A DNA stretch of 64,000 bases, taken from assembly GCA_964385695.1 (NCBI GenBank), contig CAYLQA010000012.1, forward strand, positions 1 to 64,000, given 5' to 3'. Shown here in pieces: positions 36,531 through 45,847 of the stretch (position 1 is the stretch's first letter; each line of letters begins with the position of its first letter). The notes beneath the pieces were generated by a model. That model was not told where the DNA came from, ran no database searches, and saw nothing but the letters and a program-made list of their open reading frames with translations. The DNA is from CAYLQA01 sp964385695 (lineage in GTDB: Bacteria > Desulfobacterota > Desulfobulbia > Desulfobulbales > Desulfurivibrionaceae). Position numbers and translations under genes: made by a program.

Positions 36531-39500
36531 TTAATCGAAAATCTTACGAATGGTGGCTGCAACATCGTTTATGTGAAGCGGCTTCAGCATAAACTCGCGA
36601 ATACCTGCTCTTTGGGCGGAATAACTGTCTATTAATTCACTAAAACCGGTGCAGAGGATGACCGGAATATCCTTACGAACGGCAATGAGGCGCTTGGTCA
36701 ACTCCAGCCCGGAAATTTTAGGCATGGCCATATCCGTGATGACCAGGTCAAACTTTTCAGGGGCGGCGCTAAAGGCAGCCGCTGCCTCTTCGGCCCGCAC
36801 AAAGGGAGTGACCTCATAGCCAAGCTCACTCAACATTTGATCCATCATGCCGACAATGGCCTCTTCTTCATCCACTAAAAGGATGCGTTCATTGCCTGTG
36901 GGTATGACCCCAAGGGAGGCTGGCTCTTCTTCATAAAACATCTGCACCGCAGGGAAAAAGACGAAAAAACTGCTGCCCTCTCCCTCCCGGCTTTTAAGCA
37001 CGATCTCGCCGCCGCAACCTTTGACAATGCCGTGCACTACGGCCAAGCCCATACCGGTTCCCTCGCCCTGGGCCTTGGTGGTGAAGTAGGGTTCAAAGAT
37101 CCGCTCCTGCACCTCAGCAGCTACTCCCGGCCCGGTGTCTGAAACCTCAAGAAGAATATACTCGCCTGGCTCAATTAGCATATCCCGGACCATTAAATCC
37201 GCCTCATCCACATTCACCCTGGTGAGATTTACACTCAACACACCTCCTGTTTGCTGCATGGCATGATAGGCATTGGTGCAGAGGTTCATAATGACCTGGT
37301 GCATTTGCGTAGGGTCGGCGATTATGGTGCTCTCAGGACAATCTATCTGTTTAACGATCTCGATATTTGCCGGGATTGAGGCCCGCAGAAGCTTGAGGGC
37401 CTCCTTGATGACCAGGGATATTTCCACAGGCTTTTGCTCTTGCTCGCTCTGCCGGCTGAAGGTGAGAATCTGCTTGACCAGTTCCTTGGCCCTGGTTCCG
37501 GCCTGGCTCACATGCTCGAGATTGCTGCGCAACTCACTCTCTTTGGGAATTTTATACAGTGCCAGATCGGTGTAGCCGATAATAGCGGTGAGAATATTGT
37601 TGAAATCATGGGCAACACCGCCGGCCAAGGTACCGATTGCCTCCATTTTCTGGCTCTGTCGGACAGCGGACTGGAGCCGGCCTGTTTCCTGCTCCGCCTC
37701 TTTTTTCGCGCTGATATCCCGCATAAGACAGAGATAACCGAGCACATTGCCGAATTCATCACGGACCGAGGCTCCCACAGTTTCGCCCGGAAAGGTTGAG
37801 CCATCCTTTTTACGATACTCTACCTCGTAGATAGAGGTTTGCGGCTGAGCATGGGGGGTGTAACGTTTGCGCCCCTGCTCGAGATAAGCTTCCTTGCTGG
37901 CATAGAGTTTCTCGGTGTAGTGGCCGCGCAACTCCTCTGCCGTGTACCCGAAAATTTTACAGAGCGCCGGGTTGACCATCACGATCCGGCGTTTGCTGTC
38001 TGCAAAGACCACGGCATCGGGCTGGGCCAGAAAAATCGCCTCAAACTCTGCGGTTTTATGCTGCAGATCCGATTCCGATTTTTTACGCACAATACCCAGG
38101 GCAATCTCATCCGCCACAGTGGTAAGGGATTGCAGGGTTACCCGGGAGAAGGGTTGCCTGGCAAAAAGCCCAAGCACGCCGACCACCTTCTCATTAACCT
38201 TCAAAGGATGACCGGAAAAGGCAACCATCCCTTCCCTTTTCGCCCACTCCTGATCCGTCACTCCAGGGTCACCGAGCACCTGATTGGTCAGATGAGCTTG
38301 GCCGGTTAGGGCAATGGCGCCGATTTTGGTCGCATCACTCACCTCCATCCGGCCATGCTCACCGTTGGTGTGAACATACATCCCGGCACTGGCCTGCATG
38401 CCCAGGTAACCATCGGCCGGGTCAATGATCCAGATGCGGGCAAAGGCGGCATCCAGGTTATCGACAATGGCCTGACAGCATTTCTGTAAAACTTGCTTAA
38501 AATCATCCCCAGTGGTCAGGGCCATGCCCACTTCGGAGCTGAGTTTTAACAGGCAGAGCTGTTCACCCATGGCAACCCGTGTTTTTTGCCGCTCTGAAAT
38601 GTCTAAAACCGAATAAATAATGCCGACACATTTACCCGCCGGATTGGTGAGATCGGAAAAGGAGAGATGGGCAAAAAACGGCGCCCCATTTTTACCGGCC
38701 AACTCGCAATCCGTTTCATGGTTGACGGCCTGGTCATTGCAATGATTTTCCTCAACGACATCGAGCACCTGCTGCGGCAGAATTGCTTCACCCCCCTTAC
38801 CCAGCATCTCTTTTTCGGAAAAACCGAAAAGGCGTTCCGCCCCTTTGTTCCAGATGGTGATCTTACCGGTCAGGTCCGTGGTAATAACCGCCTCGTAGGA
38901 CTGATCGATAATCTGCCCCTGCTTGAGCAACTTCTCAACCGATGACAGATCACGAATGCCCATGAGCACGTTGACCACTGCGCCCTGCCCATCGCGGATC
39001 ATCTTGACCATGACCTGAATGGGTCGGCCGGCAGGGTTATCCGGATTATCCGCATCCATATGAATCAAGGCATCCTGCCTGGCATTACGCGCCTTACAGA
39101 CCGGGCAGGGCTCACTCTCGCCCTGGGGGTGGATGATACTGGTAATATCCCGGCCGATGGCCTCATCAGGGGTAAGACCGGTAAAAAGGTAAAATGCCTT
39201 GTTGGCCCGGATCAGCTTATCTTCAGGGTCAATGAGGTAAATGGCATCATCGACAAAATCCAAGGCCTGATCCCATTTGACCTCGCTCTCGGCCAGGAGC
39301 CTCTCTGCCTGCTTTCTGCCGGAGACATCTCGAACAACCGCCAAGCGCTGGCTTTGATCGTTATGGCTGATGATAGCCCCACGCACCTCCACCTCAAAGG
39401 CAGTGCCGTCCGCACGCACATCCACGGACTCGATGGTCTGATCAAGATCCTGGGGCCGGGCGGAGAGAAAGCCGCCGAAAAGATGGAGATAATCCGGGTG

Positions 39501-39665
39501 GACGATATCCTTACCGGTCAGGCCAACCAATCTTTCTTTGGCATAGCCGTACATTAAGCAGGCCGCCCGGTTGGCATCGACAATGGTACCGTCCTGTTCA
39601 AATATCAGAAAGGCGTCGTTGGCGGCCTCAAACACCGCCCGATGAACCTGCATTTCGTTGGACAT
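36531..39665 (-). CDS. PAS/GAF hybrid histidine kinase with receiver
   Basis: A 1044-residue cytoplasmic sensor. Domains in order are PAS (~10-115), PAS (~130-240), PAS (~245-360), GAF (~370-520), PAS (~545-665), HisKA with phosphoacceptor His in GGVAHDFNNILTAIIGY (~688), HATPase_c (MNLCTNAYHAM, GTGMGLAVVHGIV) and a C-terminal receiver (~925-1044) with Asp in DLVITDMAMPKISG. There is no membrane segment. GGGAGGAAT precedes the ATG at 39665. No separate response-regulator gene is adjacent. Confidence 0.92.
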   Translation of the reverse strand: MSNEMQVHRAVFEAANDAFLIFEQDGTIVDANRAACLMYGYAKERLVGLTGKDIVHPDYLHLFGGFLSARPQDLDQTIESVDVRADGTAFEVEVRGAIISHNDQSQRLAVVRDVSGRKQAERLLAESEVKWDQALDFVDDAIYLIDPEDKLIRANKAFYLFTGLTPDEAIGRDITSIIHPQGESEPCPVCKARNARQDALIHMDADNPDNPAGRPIQVMVKMIRDGQGAVVNVLMGIRDLSSVEKLLKQGQIIDQSYEAVITTDLTGKITIWNKGAERLFGFSEKEMLGKGGEAILPQQVLDVVEENHCNDQAVNHETDCELAGKNGAPFFAHLSFSDLTNPAGKCVGIIYSVLDISERQKTRVAMGEQLCLLKLSSEVGMALTTGDDFKQVLQKCCQAIVDNLDAAFARIWIIDPADGYLGMQASAGMYVHTNGEHGRMEVSDATKIGAIALTGQAHLTNQVLGDPGVTDQEWAKREGMVAFSGHPLKVNEKVVGVLGLFARQPFSRVTLQSLTTVADEIALGIVRKKSESDLQHKTAEFEAIFLAQPDAVVFADSKRRIVMVNPALCKIFGYTAEELRGHYTEKLYASKEAYLEQGRKRYTPHAQPQTSIYEVEYRKKDGSTFPGETVGASVRDEFGNVLGYLCLMRDISAKKEAEQETGRLQSAVRQSQKMEAIGTLAGGVAHDFNNILTAIIGYTDLALYKIPKESELRSNLEHVSQAGTRAKELVKQILTFSRQSEQEQKPVEISLVIKEALKLLRASIPANIEIVKQIDCPESTIIADPTQMHQVIMNLCTNAYHAMQQTGGVLSVNLTRVNVDEADLMVRDMLIEPGEYILLEVSDTGPGVAAEVQERIFEPYFTTKAQGEGTGMGLAVVHGIVKGCGGEIVLKSREGEGSSFFVFFPAVQMFYEEEPASLGVIPTGNERILLVDEEEAIVGMMDQMLSELGYEVTPFVRAEEAAAAFSAAPEKFDLVITDMAMPKISGLELTKRLIAVRKDIPVILCTGFSELIDSYSAQRAGIREFMLKPLHINDVAATIRKIFD

Positions 39666-39755
39666 GATTCCTCCCCCAAGTTATGACGCCCCTTCGACAT
39701 CAAAATCCAGTATAGGAAAAATAGGGCTGGAAAGTAAAGAATTGCAATGGCAGCA

Positions 39756-39778
39756 GTGTGACCTGATCACACGGCGAA
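39756..39778. repeat. GTGTGA palindromic repeat, copy 1
   Basis: GTGTGA, five bases, TCACAC, then GGCGAA. The same 23-base text with one change occurs at 60474-60496. The half-sites resemble a CRP box but the spacer is five, not six. Confidence 0.6.
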
Positions 39779-39785
39779 CGAACAC

Positions 39786-39821
39786 AAAAAAAGGCCCGGC
39801 AAATGATATTGCCGGGCCTTT
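39786..39821 (-). terminator. Terminator downstream of ettA
   Basis: A perfect 12-bp stem (AAGGCCCGGCAA/TTGCCGGGCCTT) with a 6-base loop and a run of seven T on the minus strand. It lies ~225 bases past the ettA stop, beyond the 28-bp inverted repeat. Confidence 0.85.
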
Positions 39822-39881
39822 ACAACATACTGTACTGATTAAAAAAAATACTGGTTACCATCGAACTTCAGCCAGTTCAGA

Positions 39882-39954
39882 AGTCATTCCCGCGAAGGCG
39901 GGAATCCAGCGGCTTTGGCAGGGACTCTGGATTCCCGCCTTCGCGGGAATGACT
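39882..39954. repeat. Perfect 28-bp inverted repeat
   Basis: Arms 39882-39909 and 39927-39954 are exact reverse complements, separated by 17 bases, and carry the common ATTCCCGCGAAGGCGGGAAT motif. A related pair flanks 56795-56902. It belongs to a widespread intergenic repeat type. Confidence 0.9.
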
Positions 39955-40044
39955 CAATAGGAGCTAAAATTTATTTTGTGATTTTAGTTTGTTACGGTTG
40001 CGGATCACAAATAGGCTGAAGATTAGTGGTAATCAAAAATAAAA

Positions 40045-41733
40045 TTAATCGCGTGTCAAATGGCGATACTTGATGCGGTGGGGTTGATCGGCCTCGGCTC
40101 CAAGCCTGGATTTACGATCCTCCTCATACTCGGAATAATTGCCGTCATACCAAACCACCTGGCTGTCTCCTTCAAAGGCGAGAATATGGGTGGCGATGCG
40201 ATCGAGGAACCAGCGATCATGGCTGATCACCACGGCGCAACCGGCAAAATTTTCCAAGGCCTCTTCCAAGGCGCGCAGGGTGTTGACATCAAGATCATTG
40301 GTGGGCTCATCAAGGAGGATAACGTTTGACTCCTCCTTCAAAATGCGCGCCAGGTGCACCCGATTGCGCTGACCACCGGACATGAGGCCGACCTTTTTCT
40401 GCTGCTCGCTTCCTGAAAAGTTAAAACGGCCCACATAGGCGCGGGAGTTCATCTCCCGGTTGCCAAGAGTCACGGTCTCCTGCCCCTCGGTGATGGCCTG
40501 CCAGATGGAATCTTCCGGGTTGAGCACATCGCGGCTCTGATCCACATAGCCGAGCTTGACGGTATCACCCAAGGTAATGGAACCCGAGTCCGGCTGCTCC
40601 TGGTCGGTGATGAGTTTAAACAGGGTGGACTTACCCGCACCGTTGGGGCCGATCACCCCGACAATGCCGCCCGGCGGCAGGGTAAAACTGAGATTTTCAT
40701 AAAGCAGGCGGTCGTCATAGCCCTTGCTCACGCCGTTAAGCTCGATAACCTTCTTACCCAGGCGCGGTCCGGGAGGAATATAGATCTCAAGATCCTTGGT
40801 CCTTTTTTCGCCCTCGTTGCCGAGCAGATCCTCATAGGCCTTGATCCTGGCCTTTGATTTGGCATGGCGCCCCTTGGGGCTCATTTTGATCCACTCCAAC
40901 TCGTGCTGCAGGGTCTTTTGCCGTTTTGTATCGGCCTTTTCCTCATGGGCCAGTCGCTTTTCCTTCTGCTCCAGCCAAGAGGAATAATTGCCCTTCCAGG
41001 GAATCCCCTTGCCCCGGTCCAGTTCCAGAATCCAACCGGCCACGTTATCAAGGAAATAACGATCATGGGTTACGGCGATGACCGTACCCTCGTAGCGCTG
41101 CAAATGCTGCTCCAGCCAGGAGACGGTCTCGGCATCCAGATGGTTGGTGGGCTCATCAAGAAGCAAAATATCCGGTTTTTTGAGCAGCAAACGGCAGAGC
41201 GCAACCCGGCGGCGCTCACCACCGGAGAGCACATTGACCTGGACATCACCGGGCGGGCACCGCAGTGCATCCATGGCCATCTCCAGGCGGGCATCCAGAT
41301 CCCAGGCCCCGATGTTGTCCAGCTTTTCCTGCACCTTGCCTTGGCGGGTGATGAGGTTGTCCATCTCATCGTCGCTCATGGGCTCGGCAAACTTATTGTT
41401 GATCTCCTCAAACTCGGCCAGAAGATCCACGGCCTCCTGGGCGCCCTCCTTGACAATATCAAGTACGGTCTTGCCATCCTCAAGCTCGGGCTCCTGCTCA
41501 AGCAAACCCACGGTAAGGCCGGGTGAGATATGGGTCTCGCCGTTGAACTCCTTGTCCACCCCGGCCAGAATCCGCAAGAGGGAAGATTTACCAGAGCCGT
41601 TCAGGCCCAGGACACCGATCTTGGCGCCGTAAAAATAGGAAAGGCTGATATCTCTTAATATGGGCTGTTTCTCATAAAACTTGGAAACCTTGACCATGGA
41701 ATATATGACTTTATTCGGCTCGTCGTTGCTCAT
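40045..41733 (-). CDS. ettA: Energy-dependent translational throttle protein EttA
   Basis: An ABC-F ribosome-associated ATPase that gates the first peptide bond according to the ADP/ATP ratio. It has two ABC domains with Walker A GLNGSGKSS (~43) and GPNGAGKST (~355), signatures LSGGERRRVALCRLLL and MSGGQRNRVHLARIL, and the linker (PtIM) KRLAHEEKADTKRQKTLQHE then WIKMSPKGRHAKSKARI typical of EttA. The length of 562 fits. It is a single-gene unit ending at the terminator at 39786-39821. Confidence 0.96.
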   Translation of the reverse strand: MSNDEPNKVIYSMVKVSKFYEKQPILRDISLSYFYGAKIGVLGLNGSGKSSLLRILAGVDKEFNGETHISPGLTVGLLEQEPELEDGKTVLDIVKEGAQEAVDLLAEFEEINNKFAEPMSDDEMDNLITRQGKVQEKLDNIGAWDLDARLEMAMDALRCPPGDVQVNVLSGGERRRVALCRLLLKKPDILLLDEPTNHLDAETVSWLEQHLQRYEGTVIAVTHDRYFLDNVAGWILELDRGKGIPWKGNYSSWLEQKEKRLAHEEKADTKRQKTLQHELEWIKMSPKGRHAKSKARIKAYEDLLGNEGEKRTKDLEIYIPPGPRLGKKVIELNGVSKGYDDRLLYENLSFTLPPGGIVGVIGPNGAGKSTLFKLITDQEQPDSGSITLGDTVKLGYVDQSRDVLNPEDSIWQAITEGQETVTLGNREMNSRAYVGRFNFSGSEQQKKVGLMSGGQRNRVHLARILKEESNVILLDEPTNDLDVNTLRALEEALENFAGCAVVISHDRWFLDRIATHILAFEGDSQVVWYDGNYSEYEEDRKSRLGAEADQPHRIKYRHLTRD

Positions 41734-41867
41734 CTGCTCCGCTCCTTGTCTGTTGAAAATTGCTCAGATGTGAGGGCCAAAATAGCATAAAGAGTCATTC
41801 TGGTCACTGTGAAAAAACAAGCCCTGCCCGTGTAAGGAAAAAAGGCGGGTAAAGGTAAAAAAGAGAG

Positions 41868-42049
41868 TTAGCCCGCATATTTCACAAAGATCATCGCGAG
41901 AGGCCGGGAAGTGCTGTGGGTACAAGGCACGCGCCGGAAAACACCCGCAGGCATACTGGCAGTATGTCGAGGATGTTTTTCAAGCGTAACGCAGGAGACG
42001 CGGTGCTTAGCGGCTTCGCAGCAGATCGCTTGTGAAATATGCGGGTTAG
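41868..42049. mobile_element. MITE-like element, 182 bp
   Basis: Terminal inverted repeats of 20 bp (TTAGCCCGCATATTTCACAA and the reverse complement of 42030-42049) match at 18 of 20 positions. There is no coding capacity inside. The right end supplies the TAA stop of the diguanylate cyclase gene. No matching transposase is seen in the window. Confidence 0.6.
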
Positions 42050-43263
42050 GAGGCCACCTGGTTGCGGCCTGCGTTTTTGGCTTTATACAATGCCTTATCC
42101 GCAGCCTTGAGTACGGCAAAGGGCTTATCCTTGCGCCGCCTTTCGGCAACGCCGATGCTGATGGTGACCGAGACTTTTTTCTTGGAGCCCCAGGCCTTTT
42201 TGCCACGTTTTGTTTTTTTCCTGGGGCGCGATGCACTGCGGAGGCTGAACCCGGAGGCAGCCACAACCTTGCGTACCTCTTCAAGGTGGGGCAAGACCTC
42301 CTCAACGGATTTACCGGGAAAGAGGATGGTAAACTCCTCACCACCATAGCGAAATGCTCTGCCCCCGCCGCCCACGGCCTTGAGCTTGGCCGCCACCATG
42401 GCCAGCACCTGATCCCCAACATCGTGGCCGTAGCGATCGTTGAACTTCTTAAAAAAATCAATATCCAGCATGGCAACGCTATAGGAATTACCCAATTTGA
42501 CCATGGCCTCAGTCAAAGCCCGGCGGGCAGGCAGGGTGGTCAGCTCATCACGAAAGGCCATGGAATGGGCCGATTCAAAGCCGCCGATGATCAGGATCAG
42601 CCCGGCCACGGAAAAATAGACCGTGGCCGGCAATCCCGGTTCGGCAGCAAAGATTGCCACCTGCCCGGCCACCAAGGCCCAGAATAATCCATGCTCAAGA
42701 GGATCTCGATTACGGGCAAAACGGTGAAACAGCAAAATGAGGGCAAGCCCGTTTAGGGCCAGGGCAGGGCTGCTCACCTCGACATCCAACAGAGGAACAA
42801 CAACAGAATATGACCTAATAAAATCAACAACCTGCCCACCATAGGTCGGATAGAGCAGTCCGGCTGCGACCGGCTGTAACAGGAGAAATGAAAAACGCAA
42901 AATACCGGTCAGGGTCAGGATGCCCCGCTCCTGTTGCCAACAGAGGAGCATGAAGTTAAAGGGCAGCAGAATGGTCGCCATATGAAAGACATAGCGGGTC
43001 AGGACAAGAGAGGCATCATCGCCGCCGGTAAAACGAAAAAAAAGCTGGTCGACAATCACCAGGCACAGCACGCCAAAGAGCAATCTGCTGCGGTTAAAAC
43101 GCCAGCCAAAGAGCAGGGCCACCACCGCAACAATGTAGGGGTAGGCCCAGGCAAACTCCAACAGCAGGGTGGCGGCGTCTTCAATACGCATGGCCACCAA
43201 GGCCGCTGCCAAAATCACCCCGCCGGGCATGAGGTATGTCATGAGGGTGCGCAGAAAAATCAT
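42046..43263 (-). CDS. Membrane-anchored diguanylate cyclase (GGDEF)
   Basis: Seven or eight hydrophobic helices fill residues ~1-235. The GGDEF domain follows (RDELTTLPARRALTEAM, DIDFFKKFNDRYGHDVGD, signature RYGGEEF, SIGVAERRRKDKPFAVLKAA). It should make c-di-GMP from two GTP. No RxxD inhibitory site is visible five residues ahead of GGEEF. A basic insert (RKKTKRGKKAWGSKKK) interrupts the domain late. The frame is open from 43290, but those extra codons lie in a dispersed repeat; I prefer the ATG at 43263. The stop codon is within the MITE-like element. Confidence 0.88.
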   Translation of the reverse strand: MIFLRTLMTYLMPGGVILAAALVAMRIEDAATLLLEFAWAYPYIVAVVALLFGWRFNRSRLLFGVLCLVIVDQLFFRFTGGDDASLVLTRYVFHMATILLPFNFMLLCWQQERGILTLTGILRFSFLLLQPVAAGLLYPTYGGQVVDFIRSYSVVVPLLDVEVSSPALALNGLALILLFHRFARNRDPLEHGLFWALVAGQVAIFAAEPGLPATVYFSVAGLILIIGGFESAHSMAFRDELTTLPARRALTEAMVKLGNSYSVAMLDIDFFKKFNDRYGHDVGDQVLAMVAAKLKAVGGGGRAFRYGGEEFTILFPGKSVEEVLPHLEEVRKVVAASGFSLRSASRPRKKTKRGKKAWGSKKKVSVTISIGVAERRRKDKPFAVLKAADKALYKAKNAGRNQVAS

Positions 43264-43275
43264 AAAGAAGAGGGT

Positions 43276-43364
43276 AACGCAAAGGCGCAAGGGCGCAAAG
43301 TTAAATCCTCTTAAAAAAGGGCTGATCCATTTTTTATTGCTTTGCGACTTAGCGTCTTCGCGTT
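43276..43364. repeat. Imperfect inverted repeat, GCAAAG type
   Basis: Arms at 43276-43300 (AACGCAAAGGCGCAAGG...) and 43340-43364 (CTTTGCGACTTAGCG...) are imperfect reverse complements (about 20 of 25). They fill the divergent spacer between the cyclase and nitroreductase genes and explain the doubtful 5' extensions of both frames. Confidence 0.6.
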
Positions 43365-43374
43365 AAAAAGCTGT

Positions 43375-44277
43375 ATGCAACATTCCATCCCCGTATCCAT
43401 AGACCAAGGCAAATGCACAGGCTGCGGCCTCTGCGTTGATATCTGCCCGGACCGCACCCTGAGCCTGGATGACAAGGCCCATGTCACCGGACAAAAATGC
43501 CTGGTCTGCGGCCACTGCCTGGCAGTATGTCCGGCTGAGGCAATCAGCATCGAACAGGCAATGCAATCCCTCAACTTTGCTACCTTTGAAGAGAAAATGG
43601 AGCCCCTTGCGTTCGGCAAGGGAGACACGGCAGAACTGGTGCGGCTCATGCGCTCCCGCCGTTCCTGCCGCAGCTACACCGAGCAAGAAGTGCCACGGGA
43701 AATACTGGAGGACCTGGTCAAGGTCGGCACCACCGCCCCCTCGGGCACCAACAGCCAGAAATGGACCTTTACCATCCTGCCTCATCGCAGGGCCGTGGTA
43801 AAATTAGGGGATCTGGTTGGGGGATATTTCAAGAAACTCAATAAACTGGCAGCCAACCCCTTGCTACGGGGCGGACTCAAACTCATCGGCAAACCAAGCT
43901 TGGCTAACTACTATAATAGGTATTACAGGACCATCGGGACAGGCCTGAAGGAATGGGAGGAACAGGGCATCGACCGCCTCTTCCACGGAGCAACCGCCGC
44001 CATAGTGGTCGGCGCTGGGCCAGGAGCCAGCTGCCCCATGGAAGACGGTATGCTCGCCACCCAAAACATCCTCCTCGCCGCACACACCATGGGCCTGGGC
44101 AGTTGCCTTATTGGTTTTGCCGTTGCTGCAATGGAAAAGGAGAACTCCATCAAGACGGTCATCGGCATACCAGGGCAGGAACCAGTATATGCGGTCATCG
44201 CCCTGGGATACCCGGCGGTGAAGTACCAGCGGCTGACGGTACGTAAGGATGCCGCTCCAAGATGGAGCCACGGATAG
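43375..44277 (+). CDS. Nitroreductase with N-terminal 2x[4Fe-4S] ferredoxin domain
   Basis: From ATG 43375 (MQHSIPVSID) residues ~10-60 hold two clusters: CTGCGLCVDICPD and CLVCGHCLAVCPAEAI. Residues ~85-290 are an FMN-binding nitroreductase domain (RRSCRSYTEQEVPREILEDL, APSGTNSQKWTF, GLGSCLIGFA, IALGYPAVKYQR). Such fusions take electrons from ferredoxin rather than NAD(P)H (inferred). The substrate is unknown. An upstream in-frame ATG at 43342 lies in a repeat and lacks a ribosome site. Confidence 0.88.
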   Translation: MQHSIPVSIDQGKCTGCGLCVDICPDRTLSLDDKAHVTGQKCLVCGHCLAVCPAEAISIEQAMQSLNFATFEEKMEPLAFGKGDTAELVRLMRSRRSCRSYTEQEVPREILEDLVKVGTTAPSGTNSQKWTFTILPHRRAVVKLGDLVGGYFKKLNKLAANPLLRGGLKLIGKPSLANYYNRYYRTIGTGLKEWEEQGIDRLFHGATAAIVVGAGPGASCPMEDGMLATQNILLAAHTMGLGSCLIGFAVAAMEKENSIKTVIGIPGQEPVYAVIALGYPAVKYQRLTVRKDAAPRWSHG

Positions 44278-44287
44278 GTCGCCCCGG

Positions 44288-45736
44288 TTATAAGACTTCT
44301 CGAAACCCCTCCTGTCCCTGCAAGGCATGCCAGCGAAGGAAAAGATCCACACATTCAGGGCAAAGCTGGGTCCCGCTGACCTCTTTGATGATCTGCAGGA
44401 CCTTGTCCGTTCCAAGCCCGGCCCGGTACGGACGATCGCTGATCATGGCATCATAGGTATCTGCCACCGCAGTCACCCTTGCCCAAAAAGGGATCTCTTC
44501 CTTAGCCAAACAATGGGGATAACCATTGCCGTCATAGCGTTCATGGTGATGCATCACGATGGGGATGACTTTCTTTAAACTGGGGATCGCCTTGAGAATG
44601 CGCGCACCCTCTTCCGGGTGCTGCTGAATCTGCTCGAACTCCTCTTCGGACAGCCGCCCCTGCTTGCGCAGGATGAGATCACTCACCCCGATTTTACCTA
44701 TATCATGCAGTTTTGCCCCTATGGCGAGCGTATCCGGGTCCACATCGTCCACCCCATACAGCTCCGCCATCCCCCGGACGATCGCGGCCACGGAGTCCGA
44801 ATGGCCACGGGTGTACTTGTCCCGCGCCTCCAGGGCGCTGACCAGGGACGTGATGCTGCCTAAGAGCAGATTACGCTCCAGAGTCATGTACTCCTTTTCG
44901 CTGAGCAGGAGTTTGAACTGGTCGGAGAGAATACGCTCGACGATGATGGACAACTCGTCCATATTAAATGGCTGGGCCAGGTAGGCGTCCGCCCCCTTCT
45001 GGATGATCTTGCGCACATGGCGCTTGCCTTCGATGGAACTCATGGCAACAAAAGGAATAGCATGCAGTTCCGCATCACCCTTGACCGCCTCGCACAGAGT
45101 GTAGCCGTCCATCTCCGGCATCTCGATGTCGCTGAGGATCAGGTCGACCTGCTCTTCGCGCAGGATGCGCCAAGCCTCTACCCCGTTTTCCGCCCGCAGG
45201 ACCTGAAAACCATTCTGCAACAGGTGCCGGGCCACCATGGTCAGGACCACAGGCGAATCCTCGACCACCAGGATTTTCTTGTTCTGAACAAATGCGGAAC
45301 GACAGAGAAGGCGTTCGACACAATCGGTGAACTCATCATGTGCATCTGACTTGGAGATATGAGCGGCGGCCCCGGCATTCAGTGCCTTTTCCACATGCTC
45401 GTCCCCGTCAAACTGGCTGACCATGATGATGGGGATGCCCCGCAGTTTCTGGTCTTTTTTCACCTCCCTGCAGAAGGTGATGCCGTCCATCACCGGCATA
45501 TCATGATCCGTGATAATCAGGTCCATGGGCGTGCCGTTACGGGCCAGATCCAGGGCCTCCTGTCCGTCACCCGCCTCATAGATCTCCGGCTCGAGGTGAC
45601 GCAAAAGGATGCCCAGACTTTTACGGATAAATGGCTGATCATCGACAATAAGAATCTTTTGAGAAGACGTTCCCACTCGCTTTCTTTCCTTTCCCCTCAC
45701 ATTAGCGGCCAGCAGTACAGGTTGGCTGGTTCCCAT
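44288..45736 (-). CDS. Double-receiver HD-GYP c-di-GMP phosphodiesterase
   Basis: Two CheY-like receivers (phosphoacceptor Asp in DLIITDHDMPVMDG and DLILSDIEMPEMDG) precede an HD-GYP domain (~290-480) with HDIGKIG and the HHHERYDGNGYP signature, so it should hydrolyse c-di-GMP. The frame is open to 45946, but the extra 70 codons are the riboswitch and its terminator. The likely start is ATG 45736; GTG 45676 behind GGAAAGGAAAG, just before the first receiver, is an alternative. It is a single gene controlled by the riboswitch at 45848-45920. Confidence 0.93.
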   Translation of the reverse strand: MGTSQPVLLAANVRGKERKRVGTSSQKILIVDDQPFIRKSLGILLRHLEPEIYEAGDGQEALDLARNGTPMDLIITDHDMPVMDGITFCREVKKDQKLRGIPIIMVSQFDGDEHVEKALNAGAAAHISKSDAHDEFTDCVERLLCRSAFVQNKKILVVEDSPVVLTMVARHLLQNGFQVLRAENGVEAWRILREEQVDLILSDIEMPEMDGYTLCEAVKGDAELHAIPFVAMSSIEGKRHVRKIIQKGADAYLAQPFNMDELSIIVERILSDQFKLLLSEKEYMTLERNLLLGSITSLVSALEARDKYTRGHSDSVAAIVRGMAELYGVDDVDPDTLAIGAKLHDIGKIGVSDLILRKQGRLSEEEFEQIQQHPEEGARILKAIPSLKKVIPIVMHHHERYDGNGYPHCLAKEEIPFWARVTAVADTYDAMISDRPYRAGLGTDKVLQIIKEVSGTQLCPECVDLFLRWHALQGQEGFREVL

Positions 45737-45788
45737 ACTCTGAAATACCCATATGCGATTCCTTGACAAAATATGTTCGGCCCAAAAC

Positions 45789-45829
45789 ATAAAAAAGGCC
45801 CATCTCCGATACCGAAGATAGGCCTTCCT
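45789..45829 (-). terminator. Riboswitch expression-platform terminator
   Basis: On the minus strand the stem AAGGCCTATCTTCGG/..GGAGATGGGCCTT ends in TTTTTT, upstream of the HD-GYP start. Its 5' arm (TCTTCGGTA) is complementary to the 3' strand of the riboswitch aptamer (TACCGAAGA), so aptamer closure and terminator formation can be coupled. Confidence 0.8.
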
Positions 45830-45847
45830 CATTCCTGTGCGGATCCT

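Noticed and set aside
42010..42030. tRNA or attachment site near the MITE-like element
   Set aside because: No cloverleaf or T-loop motif is present and no integrase gene lies nearby.
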